In this document: positions 49,930 to 61,000 of the stretch, piece by piece
Numbering within the stretch: the first letter of the stretch is position 1
Layout: each line of letters starts with the position of its first letter
Source: Bacteroidales bacterium
GTDB taxonomy: Bacteria; Bacteroidota; Bacteroidia; Bacteroidales; UBA932
NCBI GenBank assembly: GCA_024401695.1
Contig: JAKSKN010000002.1
Span: 1 to 64,000 of the forward strand
Reading direction: 5' to 3'
DNA: 64,000 nucleotides
Notes under the pieces: generated by a model
The model's input: the letters and a program-made list of their open reading frames with translations, nothing else
The model's database searches: none
Told to the model about the DNA's origin: nothing
Position numbers and translations under genes: made by a program

Positions 49930-52025
49930 TCCACGACATACCAAAATTCATAAATGACCAGCTTAGCGTGTGGCCTCTTGCTGCTGCAAATTTCCGCGCG
50001 CTGAAGGCAATCAGGACAAAGTCCGTGAAAGTGGGCGGCCTCGACAGCCTCGTCCAGTTCAACCCTGAACGAGTGTCCTCCTCGACCGCCGATACCGCTC
50101 CCGAAGCCATCGCTGCACGCAAATGTTTCCTCTGCGACGGCAACCGTCCTCCAGAGCAGTTCCATCTGAAGTTCGAGGGGCGCAAAGGCCGCGGTTACAA
50201 CATCCAGGTCAACCCATACCCGATTTTCCCGGCCCATCTTGTGATCGTCCGCGACAAGCATCTGCCGCAGGCAATCTGGCATCACTTTCCGGATATGCTG
50301 GATTTCGCACAGCAGTATCAGGAATATACAGTCTTCTACAACGGTCCAGGCAGTGGCGCGTCAGCCCCGGACCACCTGCATTTTCAGGCGGCACCTCGCC
50401 ATCTGATGCCGCTGGAAGAGGCTGTCGATGCTTTCCTGGATAACCCGGGAGAGCCTCTCGGCAAAGTCAAGGACGCCACCTTGTACCGTTTCAACGGCTT
50501 CTGCAATGGCGTGTATGCCCTCAAGGCACTGACTTCGAAATCTCTGGCAAAACTTTTCTATCAGCTTCTTGACTGTGTGGAATGTGAGGACAACCCCGAA
50601 GAACCGAAATTCAACCTTTTTGCATACGTCAAGGGCGCGGAATACAGGACCTTCGTCGTGATGCGCGACAAAATCCGCTCGCATCACTACTATTCCGACG
50701 GCCCCGACCATCTGACCATCAGCCCTGGCGCTGCCGATATGGCGGGCGTCTTCGTCGCTCCTTTTTACGAGGACTTTGACAAGGTCACGGAAGCGCAGCT
50801 CGAGGAGATGCTCTCCGAAGTCGCCATCTCGGATGAGCAGCAGCGTATGATAGAGTGGCGTCTTACCCGCATCCAGCCGAAGATAGACGTTGGTCTGCTG
50901 ACCGCTGATGAAATCACTTTCGAAATCGTCTCCGACGGGGCCGGCCCGCAGAAAGTCCGCTGGTGTGACGGCCGTATTGCCTATAATGGCATGCTCTACG
51001 ACGAACTTTTCTTTGACTCCCGCACGCGTTCGACCCTCTTTGCCGAGCCGTCTTTCATACTCCACGACGTCGTCATCGGCATTGACTTCCACTGGCAGCA
51101 GAAACGCACCCTCAAGTTCGCCGGTGGTCTGAAATTCATCGTTGAAGGCGACAAGATAGTGGCCATCAACCATATTGGGTTGGAGAACTACCTTTTGAGC
51201 GTCATTTCTTCCGAGATGAAGTCGACCTGCCCTCTTGAGAGCCTGAAGGCTCACGCGGTCATCTCGCGAAGCTGGCTGCTCGCACGCGTTCAGGATTACG
51301 CCAGGTGGAGCAAGGGCGCCAGCGTGGAGGTGCCTCACGCCAATTTCCACGTCTGCGCCGATGACCACTGCCAGCGTTATCAGGGGCTGACCATGGCGGC
51401 CGGCAACAATGTCCGCCGCGCCATCGACGAGACCTGGGGTGAAGTACTCCGCTACGGGGGAGAGATCTGCGACACCCGCTATTCTAAGTGCTGCGGCGGC
51501 AGGACCGAACTTTTCAGTACCTGCTGGGAAGACAGGGACTATCCGTATCTGGCGGTCGTCGACGACCCTTTCTGCGACTGCGAGAACAAGGAAATCCTCT
51601 CCACCGTTTTGAACGACTATGATACGGAGACCCGTGATTTCCACGATTGGACCGTTAAATATTCGCGGCAGGAACTCTCCGAACTCGTGAAATCCAGGAC
51701 GGGCATCGATTTTGGCACGGTCCAGTCGCTCGAGCCTGTGGAGACAGGCCCTTCAGGCCGCATCAAGTACCTCAGAATCGTGGGGAGCAAGCATACTGAA
51801 ATCATAGGAAAGGAACTCAAGATACGTCGCGCGCTGAGCGACACCCACCTCAAGAGCTCTGCATTCACCGTAACCGTCGATGGCGATGACTTTATCCTTG
51901 ACGGCAAGGGCTGGGGGCACGGTGTGGGCCTGTGTCAGATAGGCGCGGCCGTGATGGCATCGGAGGGCTATTCCTACCGTCAAATCCTCAATCACTATTA
52001 TCCCGGTGCAGAAATTGAAAAATAA
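49926..52025 (+). CDS. DUF4922 (HIT-like phosphorylase) fused to SpoIID/LytB domain
   Basis: 699 residues starting with a GTG that overlaps the Nudix stop. Residues about 10-330 are DUF4922, related to GDP-galactose phosphorylases, with the nucleotidyl site HLHFQA (His150, His152, Gln154). Residues about 340-690 are a SpoIID/LytB domain (GLENYLLSVISSEMKSTCPL, AHAVISRSWLLARVQ, GKGWGHGVGLCQIGAAVMA), known in Firmicutes to cut or activate cutting of denuded glycan strands. No signal peptide is seen, which is odd for a wall-acting SpoIID protein. The fusion and the operon with AmpG-like and NamZ genes point to handling of glycan fragments inside the cell (inference). Confidence 0.88.
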   Translation: MIHDIPKFINDQLSVWPLAAANFRALKAIRTKSVKVGGLDSLVQFNPERVSSSTADTAPEAIAARKCFLCDGNRPPEQFHLKFEGRKGRGYNIQVNPYPIFPAHLVIVRDKHLPQAIWHHFPDMLDFAQQYQEYTVFYNGPGSGASAPDHLHFQAAPRHLMPLEEAVDAFLDNPGEPLGKVKDATLYRFNGFCNGVYALKALTSKSLAKLFYQLLDCVECEDNPEEPKFNLFAYVKGAEYRTFVVMRDKIRSHHYYSDGPDHLTISPGAADMAGVFVAPFYEDFDKVTEAQLEEMLSEVAISDEQQRMIEWRLTRIQPKIDVGLLTADEITFEIVSDGAGPQKVRWCDGRIAYNGMLYDELFFDSRTRSTLFAEPSFILHDVVIGIDFHWQQKRTLKFAGGLKFIVEGDKIVAINHIGLENYLLSVISSEMKSTCPLESLKAHAVISRSWLLARVQDYARWSKGASVEVPHANFHVCADDHCQRYQGLTMAAGNNVRRAIDETWGEVLRYGGEICDTRYSKCCGGRTELFSTCWEDRDYPYLAVVDDPFCDCENKEILSTVLNDYDTETRDFHDWTVKYSRQELSELVKSRTGIDFGTVQSLEPVETGPSGRIKYLRIVGSKHTEIIGKELKIRRALSDTHLKSSAFTVTVDGDDFILDGKGWGHGVGLCQIGAAVMASEGYSYRQILNHYYPGAEIEK

Positions 52026-53277
52026 GAGTCCCTGGGCCTGGGTGCCCACGCTGTATTTGCTGGAGGGACTGCCTTATGCCATCGTGAATACCGTGGCTCT
52101 GGCTGTATTCAAGGATATGGGCGTTGACAACGGCACACTTGGCCCGTTGACGACACTCATCAGCCTTCCTTGGCTGATCAAGCCGCTGTGGAGCCCGTTT
52201 ATGGATATTTTCCGCAGCAAGCGCTGGTGGATTCTTCTCACCCAGACGCTGATGGCCATAGTAGTGGCCCTCACGGCCATACTGCTGCCGTTCTGCAGCA
52301 TGACCCTGTTGATCATACTTTTCACGATAGTCGCATTCGCGTCGGCCACTCACGACATTTCAGCTGATGGTTACTATATGCTTGCGCTTGACCGCCAGCG
52401 TCAGTCCACTTTCGTAGGTATCCGCAACACCTTCTACAGGGGCGGGCTCGTGCTTGGGCAGGGTCTGGTCGTGATGCTTGCCGGCTGGCTGCAGAAACGG
52501 GGCGGCGATGTGCCGCGCGCCTGGTCGCTTGTGCTGACCGGTTGTGCTGTCGTTATGGCAGCCATTGCTGTATATCACATTTTCTGTATACCGAAACCTG
52601 TTGAAGACGAGGACAGGCGCGACAAGCGTACGGCGCGGCAGATATTCTCTGAGTTCGGCGAGTCATTCCGCACGTTCTTCCTGAAAACGGGTGTGTGGTG
52701 GGCCATCGCCTTTATGCTGCTGTACCGTTTGCCGGAGGCGCTTTCGCTGAACCTGCTTTATCCTTTCTTCAAGGATGGGGCTGAAGTGGGCGGCCTGGCT
52801 GCCGGAACGGAGATATATGGCCTGGTGTACGGCACTTTCGGAGTCGTGGCGCTGCTGCTTGGCGGTATCCTCGGCGGAATCTATGCTTCGCGCAAGGGCC
52901 TGCGCCGTTCTATGTGGCCTATGGCCCTGGCACTCGCCCTGCCTTGTGCGGTTTATCTGATAATGGCTGTCACCCGTCCGGAAAGTGTCTGGGTGATAGG
53001 TGGCTATATTGTGCTGGACCAGTTTGGCTACGGCTTCGGTTTTACCGCGTACACGCTGTTTATGATGCAGTTCGTGGATGGCCCGCTGAAGACTTCGCAT
53101 TATGCGATATGCACTGCCTTCATGTGGCTGTCGATGAAACTTCCGGCCCTTTTCGCAGGATATGTCCAGCAGGCTGTGGGTTATGTCGGGTTCTTCACCA
53201 TCGTGATGGTGTCGTGCCTCGGCACGGTTGCTGCAGTGATTATTGCCAGGACCAAGATTTTGAAGAATGATGCGTAG
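52006..53277 (+). CDS. AmpG-like muropeptide permease (MFS)
   Basis: 423 residues, about 12 membrane helices. The start is a GTG at 52006 within the end of the previous gene (20-base overlap); a TTG at 52015 is the alternative. WAWVPTLYLLEGLPYAIVNT, cut as quoted, the LPWLIKPLWSPFMD loop and DISADGYYMLALD match the AmpG family, which imports anhydro-muropeptides or GlcNAc-MurNAc. With NamZ next to it, MurNAc disaccharides are the likely cargo. Overlaps namZ by 11 bases. Confidence 0.9.
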   Translation: MQKLKNKSPWAWVPTLYLLEGLPYAIVNTVALAVFKDMGVDNGTLGPLTTLISLPWLIKPLWSPFMDIFRSKRWWILLTQTLMAIVVALTAILLPFCSMTLLIILFTIVAFASATHDISADGYYMLALDRQRQSTFVGIRNTFYRGGLVLGQGLVVMLAGWLQKRGGDVPRAWSLVLTGCAVVMAAIAVYHIFCIPKPVEDEDRRDKRTARQIFSEFGESFRTFFLKTGVWWAIAFMLLYRLPEALSLNLLYPFFKDGAEVGGLAAGTEIYGLVYGTFGVVALLLGGILGGIYASRKGLRRSMWPMALALALPCAVYLIMAVTRPESVWVIGGYIVLDQFGYGFGFTAYTLFMMQFVDGPLKTSHYAICTAFMWLSMKLPALFAGYVQQAVGYVGFFTIVMVSCLGTVAAVIIARTKILKNDA

Positions 53278-54508
53278 ATTTCTGCTTTTTTTTGCGGCCC
53301 TGATTCCCGCTCTTGTATCCGCCCAGGTCCGTCCGGGTATTGAGGTGCTCCGTGACAGCGGCTTTGAAGGCCTTCAGGGCAGGCGCGTGGGGCTTGTGAC
53401 CAATCCCAGCGGTGTCGATTGTGACCTTCGCTCCACCATTGACATTCTTGCCGAAGCACCGGGAGTGAATCTGGTGGCTCTGTATGCTCCGGAGCACGGT
53501 GTGCGCGGTGACATCTATGCCGGGGGCAAGGTCGAGTCAGGCCGAGACGACCACACCGGCCTGCCTGTCCATTCTCTATACGGTTCCACCCGTCAGCCGA
53601 CCAAAGAAATGCTGAAGGGCGTCGATATCATAGTCTATGACATCCAGGATGTCGGTACGCGGTCGTATACTTTCATTTCCACCCTGGGGCTCGTGATGCG
53701 CACCTGCGCGGAGATGGGGATTCCGGTGATGGTGCTTGACCGTCCGAATCCGCTTGGCGGCCTGAAGATCGAAGGCCCCCTTGTGCGTGACGGGTTCCAT
53801 TCGTTCGTGAGCCAGTATAAAATCCCTTACGTCTATGGCCTGACCGTCGGTGAACTTGCTGTGCTGATCAATGAAGAAGGACTGAACCGCGGCCAGAATG
53901 GCAGGTCCGAACCACTAAAATGCAAGCTCACAGTCATCCCTATGGAGGGTTGGACACGAGATATGCTCTTTGAGGATACCGGTCTGCCCTGGGTGCTCCC
54001 TTCCCCGAATATCCCATATCCCGAGAATGCAATCGGCTATCCTTCCGCAGGACTCTGCGGCGAGCTGTACGATTACCTTAACATCGGTATCGGCTATACG
54101 ATGCCTTTCGGTACATTTGCCGAAGAATGGGTGGATGCCGATAAACTGAAAGCAAAGCTTGACAGCTACAACCTGCCGGGGGTGGCCTGGCGAACCATAC
54201 ACTATAAGCCTATTTCTGGAAGGTTGAACGGGAAGCTGATCCACGGCGTTCAGTATTATTACACAGATTACGAAGCGGCTGACATCACCCTGACACAGTT
54301 TTATGTGATGCAGGCGGTTTATGAACTGTACGGGAAGAATCCTTTCACCGGCGCCGGCGACAGGCTTGCGATGTTCAACAAAGTGTGCGGTTCCGACTAC
54401 GTAAGCGTCAATTTCGGCCGCACGATGAAAGTCTCGAGCATCGCCGCATATTGGACCGCAGATGTGGATGCCTTCAGAAAACTTGCCCGCAAGTATCAAA
54501 TGTATTGA
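53267..54508 (+). CDS. namZ: Exo-beta-N-acetylmuramidase NamZ (DUF1343, GH171)
   Basis: 413 residues with a signal peptide (RRFLLFFAALIPALVSA, then Q). DUF1343 features: VGLVTNPSGVDCDLRSTIDI, LYAPEHGVRGDIYAGGKVES (residues near the active site), VYDIQDVGTRSYTFISTLG and LDRPNPLGG. NamZ releases MurNAc from the non-reducing end of glycan fragments, giving sugars that an AmpG-like permease or MurNAc transporter can import. Followed by a terminator and murI. Confidence 0.93.
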   Translation: MMRRFLLFFAALIPALVSAQVRPGIEVLRDSGFEGLQGRRVGLVTNPSGVDCDLRSTIDILAEAPGVNLVALYAPEHGVRGDIYAGGKVESGRDDHTGLPVHSLYGSTRQPTKEMLKGVDIIVYDIQDVGTRSYTFISTLGLVMRTCAEMGIPVMVLDRPNPLGGLKIEGPLVRDGFHSFVSQYKIPYVYGLTVGELAVLINEEGLNRGQNGRSEPLKCKLTVIPMEGWTRDMLFEDTGLPWVLPSPNIPYPENAIGYPSAGLCGELYDYLNIGIGYTMPFGTFAEEWVDADKLKAKLDSYNLPGVAWRTIHYKPISGRLNGKLIHGVQYYYTDYEAADITLTQFYVMQAVYELYGKNPFTGAGDRLAMFNKVCGSDYVSVNFGRTMKVSSIAAYWTADVDAFRKLARKYQMY

Positions 54509-54513
54509 TTGAC

Positions 54514-54539
54514 AGACCGCAAATTGCGGTCTTTTTTTT
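54514..54539 (+). terminator. Terminator after namZ
   Basis: AGACCGCAA and TTGCGGTCT form a 9-bp stem, followed by eight T (54532-54539). The last T is also the first base of the murI -7 box. Confidence 0.9.
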
Positions 54540-54546
54540 ATCTTTG
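54539..54546 (+). promoter_or_regulatory. -7 box for murI
   Basis: TATCTTTG overlaps the T tract of the upstream terminator and ends 6 bases before the murI ATG at 54553. Confidence 0.55.
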
Positions 54547-54552
54547 TATATT

Positions 54553-55323
54553 ATGGCTGTGATAGGCATTTTCGATTCAGGCTCAGGAGGCCTCTCCGTC
54601 TTGAAGGAAGTCAGAAAAGTGCTTCCCGGGGAGCATTATGTCTATTACGCCGACAACGCACATTGCCCTTATGGCGAGAAGAGCCAGGAATATATCGTGG
54701 ACCGTGCACGTGCAATCACCGACCTGCTTGTCGCCAGGGGGGCGGAAGTGGTTGTGGTTGCGTGCAACACGGCTACAGCGGCAGCAATCGCCACTTTGCG
54801 TGCGGAGTATGGCATACCGTTCATCGGGATGGAACCGGCCGTGAAGCCGGCGGCGCTCGGCACCCGTTCAGGCGTCATCGGCGTGCTTGCCACAGCCGGG
54901 ACCCTCAGTGCATCGAAGTATCTGAACACGAAAGGACGCTTTGAAGATGACGTGCGGATTGAAGAGCGCGTGGGCCGCGGGTTCGTGGAACTTGTGGAGA
55001 GCCTGACTCTCGAGGGCCCTGAAGCGGAGAGGGTGGTGAGGGCGAGTCTGGTCCCTCTTCTGGATGCCGGTGCCGACACGATAGTGCTCGGTTGTACGCA
55101 CTATCCTTTCCTTCTGCCCACGATGCAGAAGGTTGCTGCGCTCACGCCGCGGCTGAGTTCGAACCAGGATGTGCGTTTCATCGATCCTGCTCCTGCAGTC
55201 GCAAGACATCTTCTTGAAGTGATGAGGGAGAAGGGGATGGAGGAGACTGACCGGGACCCGGGGGTTGAACTTCTGGCATCGGGCAACGACAAGACATTGA
55301 AACAGTTATTCGAATTGATATAA
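54553..55323 (+). CDS. murI: Glutamate racemase
   Basis: 256 residues from the ATG at 54553; the frame runs further upstream through namZ and the terminator, which is rejected. MAVIGIFDSGSGGLSVLKEV begins the protein. The two catalytic cysteines lie in VVACNTATAAAI and VLGCTHYPFLLP. It makes D-Glu for peptidoglycan, so it belongs logically with the salvage genes before it. Its stop is directly followed by prfB. Confidence 0.97.
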   Translation: MAVIGIFDSGSGGLSVLKEVRKVLPGEHYVYYADNAHCPYGEKSQEYIVDRARAITDLLVARGAEVVVVACNTATAAAIATLRAEYGIPFIGMEPAVKPAALGTRSGVIGVLATAGTLSASKYLNTKGRFEDDVRIEERVGRGFVELVESLTLEGPEAERVVRASLVPLLDAGADTIVLGCTHYPFLLPTMQKVAALTPRLSSNQDVRFIDPAPAVARHLLEVMREKGMEETDRDPGVELLASGNDKTLKQLFELI

Positions 55324-56391
55324 ATGATTACCCAGGAACAGATTAAGGATTTGCGACTGAGAGTCGATACATTGGCGCGGTGTCTGAACATTGATGCCAG
55401 GCGCGCTGAAGTTGAGCAGAAGACAAATGAGAGCCAGGCACCGGGCTTCTGGGACGATCCGAAGGCTGCGGAGGCATTCCTCAAGAAACTTAATTCAGTG
55501 AAGGTCTGGGTCACAGCCTATGATGCGCTGGTCCAGTCCGCCGACGACGTTGACGTGCTGATGGAGCTTGACCCGGAAGGGGAGGATATTGACAAGGCGT
55601 ACGCCGAAGCCGTCGCTAAGGTTGAGGATCTCGAGCTGAAGAATATGCTTGGCGGCGAGGGCGACAACCTAGGTGCAGTGCTGACCATCAACTCCGGTGC
55701 CGGTGGTACCGAGGCCAACGACTGGAGCGCGATGCTTATGAGAATGTACAGCAGGTGGGGCGAACGCAACGGATACAGGATGACGACCACCGAGTTCATC
55801 GAAGGTGATGAGGCCGGCATCAAGAGTTGCACGGTAAGCTTCGAAGGAGACTATGCCTATGGCTACCTCAAGGCCGAATCGGGTGTGCACAGACTGGTGC
55901 GCATAAGTCCCTTCAATGCCCAGGGCAAGCGCCAGACCACCTTCAGCAGCGTGTTCGTCTATCCGCTGGTGGACGACTCCATCAACATAGAAATCAATCC
56001 CACCGACCTCGAATGGGATACTTTCCGTTCTGGAGGCCACGGCGGACAGAACGTCAATAAGGTTGAGACCGGCGTGCGCGTGAAGCATATCCCTACCGGT
56101 ATCACGGTTGAAAACACCGAGACCCGCAGCCAGCAGGACAACCGCCAGCGGGCCCTGCTCATCCTGAAGTCGCGCCTCTATGACATCGAACTCAAGAAAC
56201 GCCAGGCAAAGCAGGCGGAACTTGAGGGCCAGAAGAAGAGCATAGAGTGGGGCAGTCAGATCAGGTCCTACACCCTGCACCCGTACAAGCTGGTCAAGGA
56301 TCACCGTACCGGTTTCGAGACCGCTGACACGCAGGGGGTGCTCGACGGTGACCTGAATGCATTTATGAAAGAATACTTAATGAACAACTAA
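55324..56391 (+). CDS. prfB: Peptide chain release factor 2
   Basis: 355 residues. The stop-codon reading motif SPF is at 195-197 ([15 protein letters not shown]) and the GGQ tripeptide at 240-242 ([15 protein letters not shown]). The N-terminal coiled part is present in one frame. The self-regulating +1 frameshift known from many bacteria is absent: the site corresponding to LD (CTTTGAC) reads LNID without a stop. It starts on the base after murI ends. Confidence 0.96.
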   Translation: MITQEQIKDLRLRVDTLARCLNIDARRAEVEQKTNESQAPGFWDDPKAAEAFLKKLNSVKVWVTAYDALVQSADDVDVLMELDPEGEDIDKAYAEAVAKVEDLELKNMLGGEGDNLGAVLTINSGAGGTEANDWSAMLMRMYSRWGERNGYRMTTTEFIEGDEAGIKSCTVSFEGDYAYGYLKAESGVHRLVRISPFNAQGKRQTTFSSVFVYPLVDDSINIEINPTDLEWDTFRSGGHGGQNVNKVETGVRVKHIPTGITVENTETRSQQDNRQRALLILKSRLYDIELKKRQAKQAELEGQKKSIEWGSQIRSYTLHPYKLVKDHRTGFETADTQGVLDGDLNAFMKEYLMNN

Positions 56392-56395
56392 CAAT

Positions 56396-58021
56396 ATGGC
56401 AGATTTTAAATACGCGCCGATGTTCCAGCTCGGCGAAGACAAGACTGAGTACTATAAGATTCCCGGTTCAGAGCAGTACGTAAGCACTGCTGAATTCGAA
56501 GGCAAGAAAATCCTCAAGATCCAGAAGGAGGCGTTGACGGTGATGTCCAACACGGCATTCCGTGATGTCAGCTTCCTCCTGCGCCGCAGCCACAACGAGC
56601 AGGTGGCGAAGATCCTCCGCGACCCTGAGGCTTCAGAGAACGACAAGTATGTCGCTCTAACATTCCTCCGCAACGCCGAGATTGCCGCCAAGGGCAAGCT
56701 TCCTCTTTGTCAGGATACCGGTACCGCCATCATTCACGGCGAAAAGGGCCAGCGCGTCTGGACTGACTTCGACGACAAGGAGGCCCTATCTCTCGGCGTG
56801 TTCAAGACCTATACCGAGGAAAATCTGCGCTACAGCCAGAATGCTCCTCTCGATATGTACAAGGAGGTCAATACCAAGTGCAACCTCCCGGCGCAGATCG
56901 ACATAGACGCTGAAGAAGGTGACGAATACCGCTTCCTCTGCGTCACGAAGGGCGGCGGCTCGGCCAACAAGACCTATCTCTATCAGGAGACCAAGGCACG
57001 CATCCAGAATCCCGGCACGCTTGTCCCGTTCCTCGTTGAAAAGATGAGGAGCCTCGGCACCGCAGCCTGCCCTCCATATCATATCGCATTCGTCATCGGC
57101 GGCACCTCTGCCGAGAAGAACCTCCTTACCGTCAAGCTCGCCAGCACGCACTACTACGACGGTCTGCCGACCACAGGCGATGAGACAGGCCGTGCATTCC
57201 GTGACGTGGAGCTGGAAAAGCAGCTTCTTGAAGAGGCATACAAGATTGGTCTCGGTGCTCAGTTCGGTGGCAAATATATGGCTCACGACGTGCGTGTCGT
57301 GCGTTTGCCGCGCCACGGTGCAAGCTGCCCTATCGGTCTCGGCGTAAGCTGCTCTGCCGACAGGAACATCAAGGCGAAGATCAATGCCGACGGCATCTGG
57401 ATCGAGAAGATGGATGACAAGCCGTATGAACTCATCCCTGAGGAGCTCCGCAATGCAGGTGAGGGTGACGCCGTGAAGGTCGATCTCAACAGACCTATGT
57501 CTGAAGTTTGCAAGCAGCTCTCACAGTATCCTGTAAGCACCCGCCTCAGCCTGAACGGCACTATCATAGTAGGCCGTGATATCGCTCACGCAAAGCTCAA
57601 GGCCCGCCTCGATGCCGGTGAGGACCTTCCTCAATACATCAAGGACCACCCTATCTACTATGCCGGCCCGGCAAAGACCCCGGCCGGAATGGCCTGCGGC
57701 TCAATGGGCCCTACCACTGCCAACCGTATGGATCCGTACGTGGATGAATTCCAGGACCACGGCGGCTCTATGATCATGCTCGCCAAGGGCAACCGCACGC
57801 AGCAGGTTACCGACGCCTGCAAGAAGCACGGCGGTTTCTACCTCGGTTCCATCGGCGGACCTGCGGCCATCCTTGCACAGGAGAATATCAAGTCCATCGA
57901 ATGCGTGGAGTATCCTGAACTTGGAATGGAAGCTATCTGGAAGATCGAAGTCACAGATTTCCCTGCATTCATCCTCGTAGATGACAAGGGCAATGATTTC
58001 TTCAAGACAATAGGATTGTAG
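56396..58021 (+). CDS. Class I fumarate hydratase (4Fe-4S)
   Basis: 541 residues, FumA/FumB type. The three cluster-binding cysteines are in [23 protein letters not shown] and [18 protein letters not shown]. The C-terminal beta domain has [17 protein letters not shown] and [13 protein letters not shown]. It hydrates fumarate to malate and is oxygen-sensitive, as expected in an anaerobe that ferments to succinate. It follows prfB by 4 bases. Confidence 0.96.
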   Translation: MADFKYAPMFQLGEDKTEYYKIPGSEQYVSTAEFEGKKILKIQKEALTVMSNTAFRDVSFLLRRSHNEQVAKILRDPEASENDKYVALTFLRNAEIAAKGKLPLCQDTGTAIIHGEKGQRVWTDFDDKEALSLGVFKTYTEENLRYSQNAPLDMYKEVNTKCNLPAQIDIDAEEGDEYRFLCVTKGGGSANKTYLYQETKARIQNPGTLVPFLVEKMRSLGTAACPPYHIAFVIGGTSAEKNLLTVKLASTHYYDGLPTTGDETGRAFRDVELEKQLLEEAYKIGLGAQFGGKYMAHDVRVVRLPRHGASCPIGLGVSCSADRNIKAKINADGIWIEKMDDKPYELIPEELRNAGEGDAVKVDLNRPMSEVCKQLSQYPVSTRLSLNGTIIVGRDIAHAKLKARLDAGEDLPQYIKDHPIYYAGPAKTPAGMACGSMGPTTANRMDPYVDEFQDHGGSMIMLAKGNRTQQVTDACKKHGGFYLGSIGGPAAILAQENIKSIECVEYPELGMEAIWKIEVTDFPAFILVDDKGNDFFKTIGL

Positions 58022-58025
58022 ATTC

Positions 58026-61000
58026 TTGAAAAAGTGGATTAAAATATTCCTGCTCTCAGTATTCGGGCTGGTGGTCGTGTTCCTGGTGGGGCTTCAGGTG
58101 TTGCTCCACTCCAGGGTTACGACCAACTTCGTGAACAGGCTGGCGTCTGAGAATATTGACGGCAACATCAGGTTCACCGACCTCCACTTTAATGTAATCA
58201 AGAGTTTTCCCAACCTGAGGGTGAACATAGATTCACTCACGCTTACCTATCCTCACGAGCGCTATTCCCGCTTTGATATTGACGGGCGCCACGATGCCCG
58301 GCTTGATGCCGGGCGCGGTGAACTGGAGGACACTCTTGCCGCGTTTTCCAATTTTAAGGCGGAGTTCAACTACTGGCAGCTGCTGGAAGGCCACATCAGT
58401 CTGGGAAAGGCGGAACTGGAGAATTTCGTGGTGTACGCCCACGTGTACGATGACAGTACCGCCAACTGGCAGTTGTTCCGCACAGCGACGCAGCGCGATA
58501 CCGCCAGGGCGGCGAGCGAACTGCCTTGGATAACACTTGGACGCATCGCTGTCAAGGAAAGCCCCCGGGTCGTCTACACAGACCAGAAGGGTGCAATCTA
58601 CGCCGATCTTGGCTTCAAGGAGTTCGCGGTAGGTGGCAAGTACAAATTCTCGCCTGAAATCATCAAGATCCGCAAAGCGGCTCTCGACATAGATTCACTG
58701 CAGTTCGATGTCAGACTTGGAGAGGATGACTATAAGTTCGCACTTGATTATTTTGAAGTCGACGAGAGCATCTTCCACGTGTTTGACGTCAAGATGGGTG
58801 CTGATGCACTGGCGGTCAATTCAAATTTCGGGCGTATGGAGATCCCGCTCCGCATCGACGGGCGCATCGGGTTCAACCATACCTCGGATTACAACAAGTT
58901 CGTGATCCCGGCGATGGAGGCCAGAATTGCCCATATCCCATTGTCTCTCAAGGGAAATACCACCCTCTACAAGGACAGCACCATCCTTTCGGCAAAGCTT
59001 GATATCCCGGATTGTCCGGTCGATACAATGCTTGTGGAGTACGTCTCGCATTTCGCCGGTTTTGCCGACAAGATATCCACTGACACAAGGCTTGCCCTTT
59101 CCGTCGAGGCCGACGGTACATTGTCAGACACAATGTTCCCGGCAGTGAAGGCCGCGGTGAAGATTCCGGGTGGGAATGTGTGCTACAAGCCTTCAGGGTT
59201 AAGCGCCTCCGTCAAACTGGATGCGGCTGCAGAACTTACGAAAAGGAGTCTTGTCAATGTCTCGGTGAATGAACTTTCTGCCGAAACCAACGGCTTGAAA
59301 GTCAATGCTGGAGCTGATGTCAGGGATCTGCTTGGCAATGACCCGCATTACAAGCTGAGCGCCGTGGGATATGCGACATTGGATTCACTTTCGCATATGC
59401 TTCCGGCTTCACTTGGGGTGTCGCGCGCTTCAGGCAATATCAACCTTGATGTCCACGCTGAGGTCAGCCAGTCGGAACTGGACAGCTACAGATTTGACAA
59501 GTCAAGGATCAACGGCCGTATTTCCGGCAGCAGCCTGTCCGTCGCCATACCTAAGGATACGATTGACGCTTTCGTCTTCAACCCCGACATCGAACTTGAC
59601 ACGGATGCCGGTGGTATTGATTTCAGGGCGGCGTTTGACAGCGTGTATTTCAATATGGGGCGCAGGGTGACCGCCCGCCTGCGTGAGATGAAGAATCACG
59701 CCACTCTGTCGCAGGTCGAGGTAAGGGGTACAAAGACTCCGCGCCTGACCTTCAGCAGCGACAACAGCAGGGCCTTCGTGAAACTCGGCTCGAATCGTTT
59801 CAGGGCGCAGACATTCACGGTTTCCGTTGCCGCCAGCCATCGTGTGCAGCGCCAGCCGGGAGGACGTGATGCAGGGACCGAAGGTGGCCGCAGAGCCCGC
59901 TTGGATTCGCTCCGGCGCAACCGCCCGGACCGCGCGATTTCTGAATTTGTCAGTCGTGACATATCTTTCAGAGCCGATTCTTCCATCGCCAATTTCTTGA
60001 GGCACTGGTCCCCTTCCGGGGAAGTCTCTTTCGGCAGGGTGGCGTTCACTTCGCCGCAGCTGCCTTTGAGGACCAGAATGCAGAATGTGGAAGCTTCGTT
60101 CGATGACAATAACATAGTGATAGACTCGCTGCGTGTGCAGTCCGGTACCTCTGACCTGTTCGCCAAAGTTCACGTCAAGGGTCTCAGACGTATGCTGATG
60201 CGTGGCAGGGGAATGCTGGACGTGGATGCTGCGTTCAAGTCGGACAGACTGAACATCAACGAACTTGTGGCTTCTTTCAACAGGGGGAAGAAGGATGACA
60301 GAGCCGTTTCGGTGGAGGACGAACACGATGAAAGCTTTGTCGTGGACTCTATTCAGAACGCCCGCATCGATTCTCTGCCGATGAGGCTTCTGGTGGTCCC
60401 GGGAAATGTGAAGGGAAACATCTCCATCGATGCTGACAGGGTGGATTTTGCAGAGGTGGCTGTCAATCCTCTCTCTCTCAAGGCGAAGATGGCGGACAGG
60501 AAACTCCAGATTTCGGGAGCGAACCTGAATTCCAACTTCGGAAATGCAAAACTCAACGCGTTTTATTCCACCCAGAGCCTGAAGGACATTTCCGCAGGTG
60601 TTGATCTCAATCTTTCTGAAATCTCCGCGGCACGTATCATCCATATGCTGCCGGCAGTGGACGATATGATGCCTGCACTCAAGACTTTCGACGGCAATTT
60701 CAACCTTGAACTTTCAGCCACATCGCGTCTTGACGAAAATATGAATCTGATTATGCCTACGCTTGACGGTGTGCTGGATATCAATGGTACTGACCTGGAG
60801 ATCAAGGATGTAGGCGATAATATGATCAGGTGGACAAAGCTTCTGGGATTCAAGAGCTACCGCGACATCAAGGTGTCTGACCTGACCGCAAGTATCGTGG
60901 CACACGACAACAGGCTTGAGGTGTTCCCGTTTGAGCTTTCAGCCGAAAAGTACAAGATTGCACTTTATGGGACGATGGACTCCCACAATGTCCTTAATTC

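Noticed and set aside
50361-51644. 427-codon open frame antisense to the DUF4922-SpoIID gene
   Set aside because: The plus strand encodes recognised domains throughout; the antisense frame has no motif and arises from codon bias at moderate GC.
55324-55480. Programmed +1 frameshift in prfB
   Set aside because: The N-terminal region is in a single frame with no internal TGA, and the corresponding site reads CTGAACATT.
59502-60644. 380-codon open frame antisense to the AsmA-like gene
   Set aside because: Shadow frame; the plus strand is one continuous beta-rich protein with an N-terminal membrane anchor.
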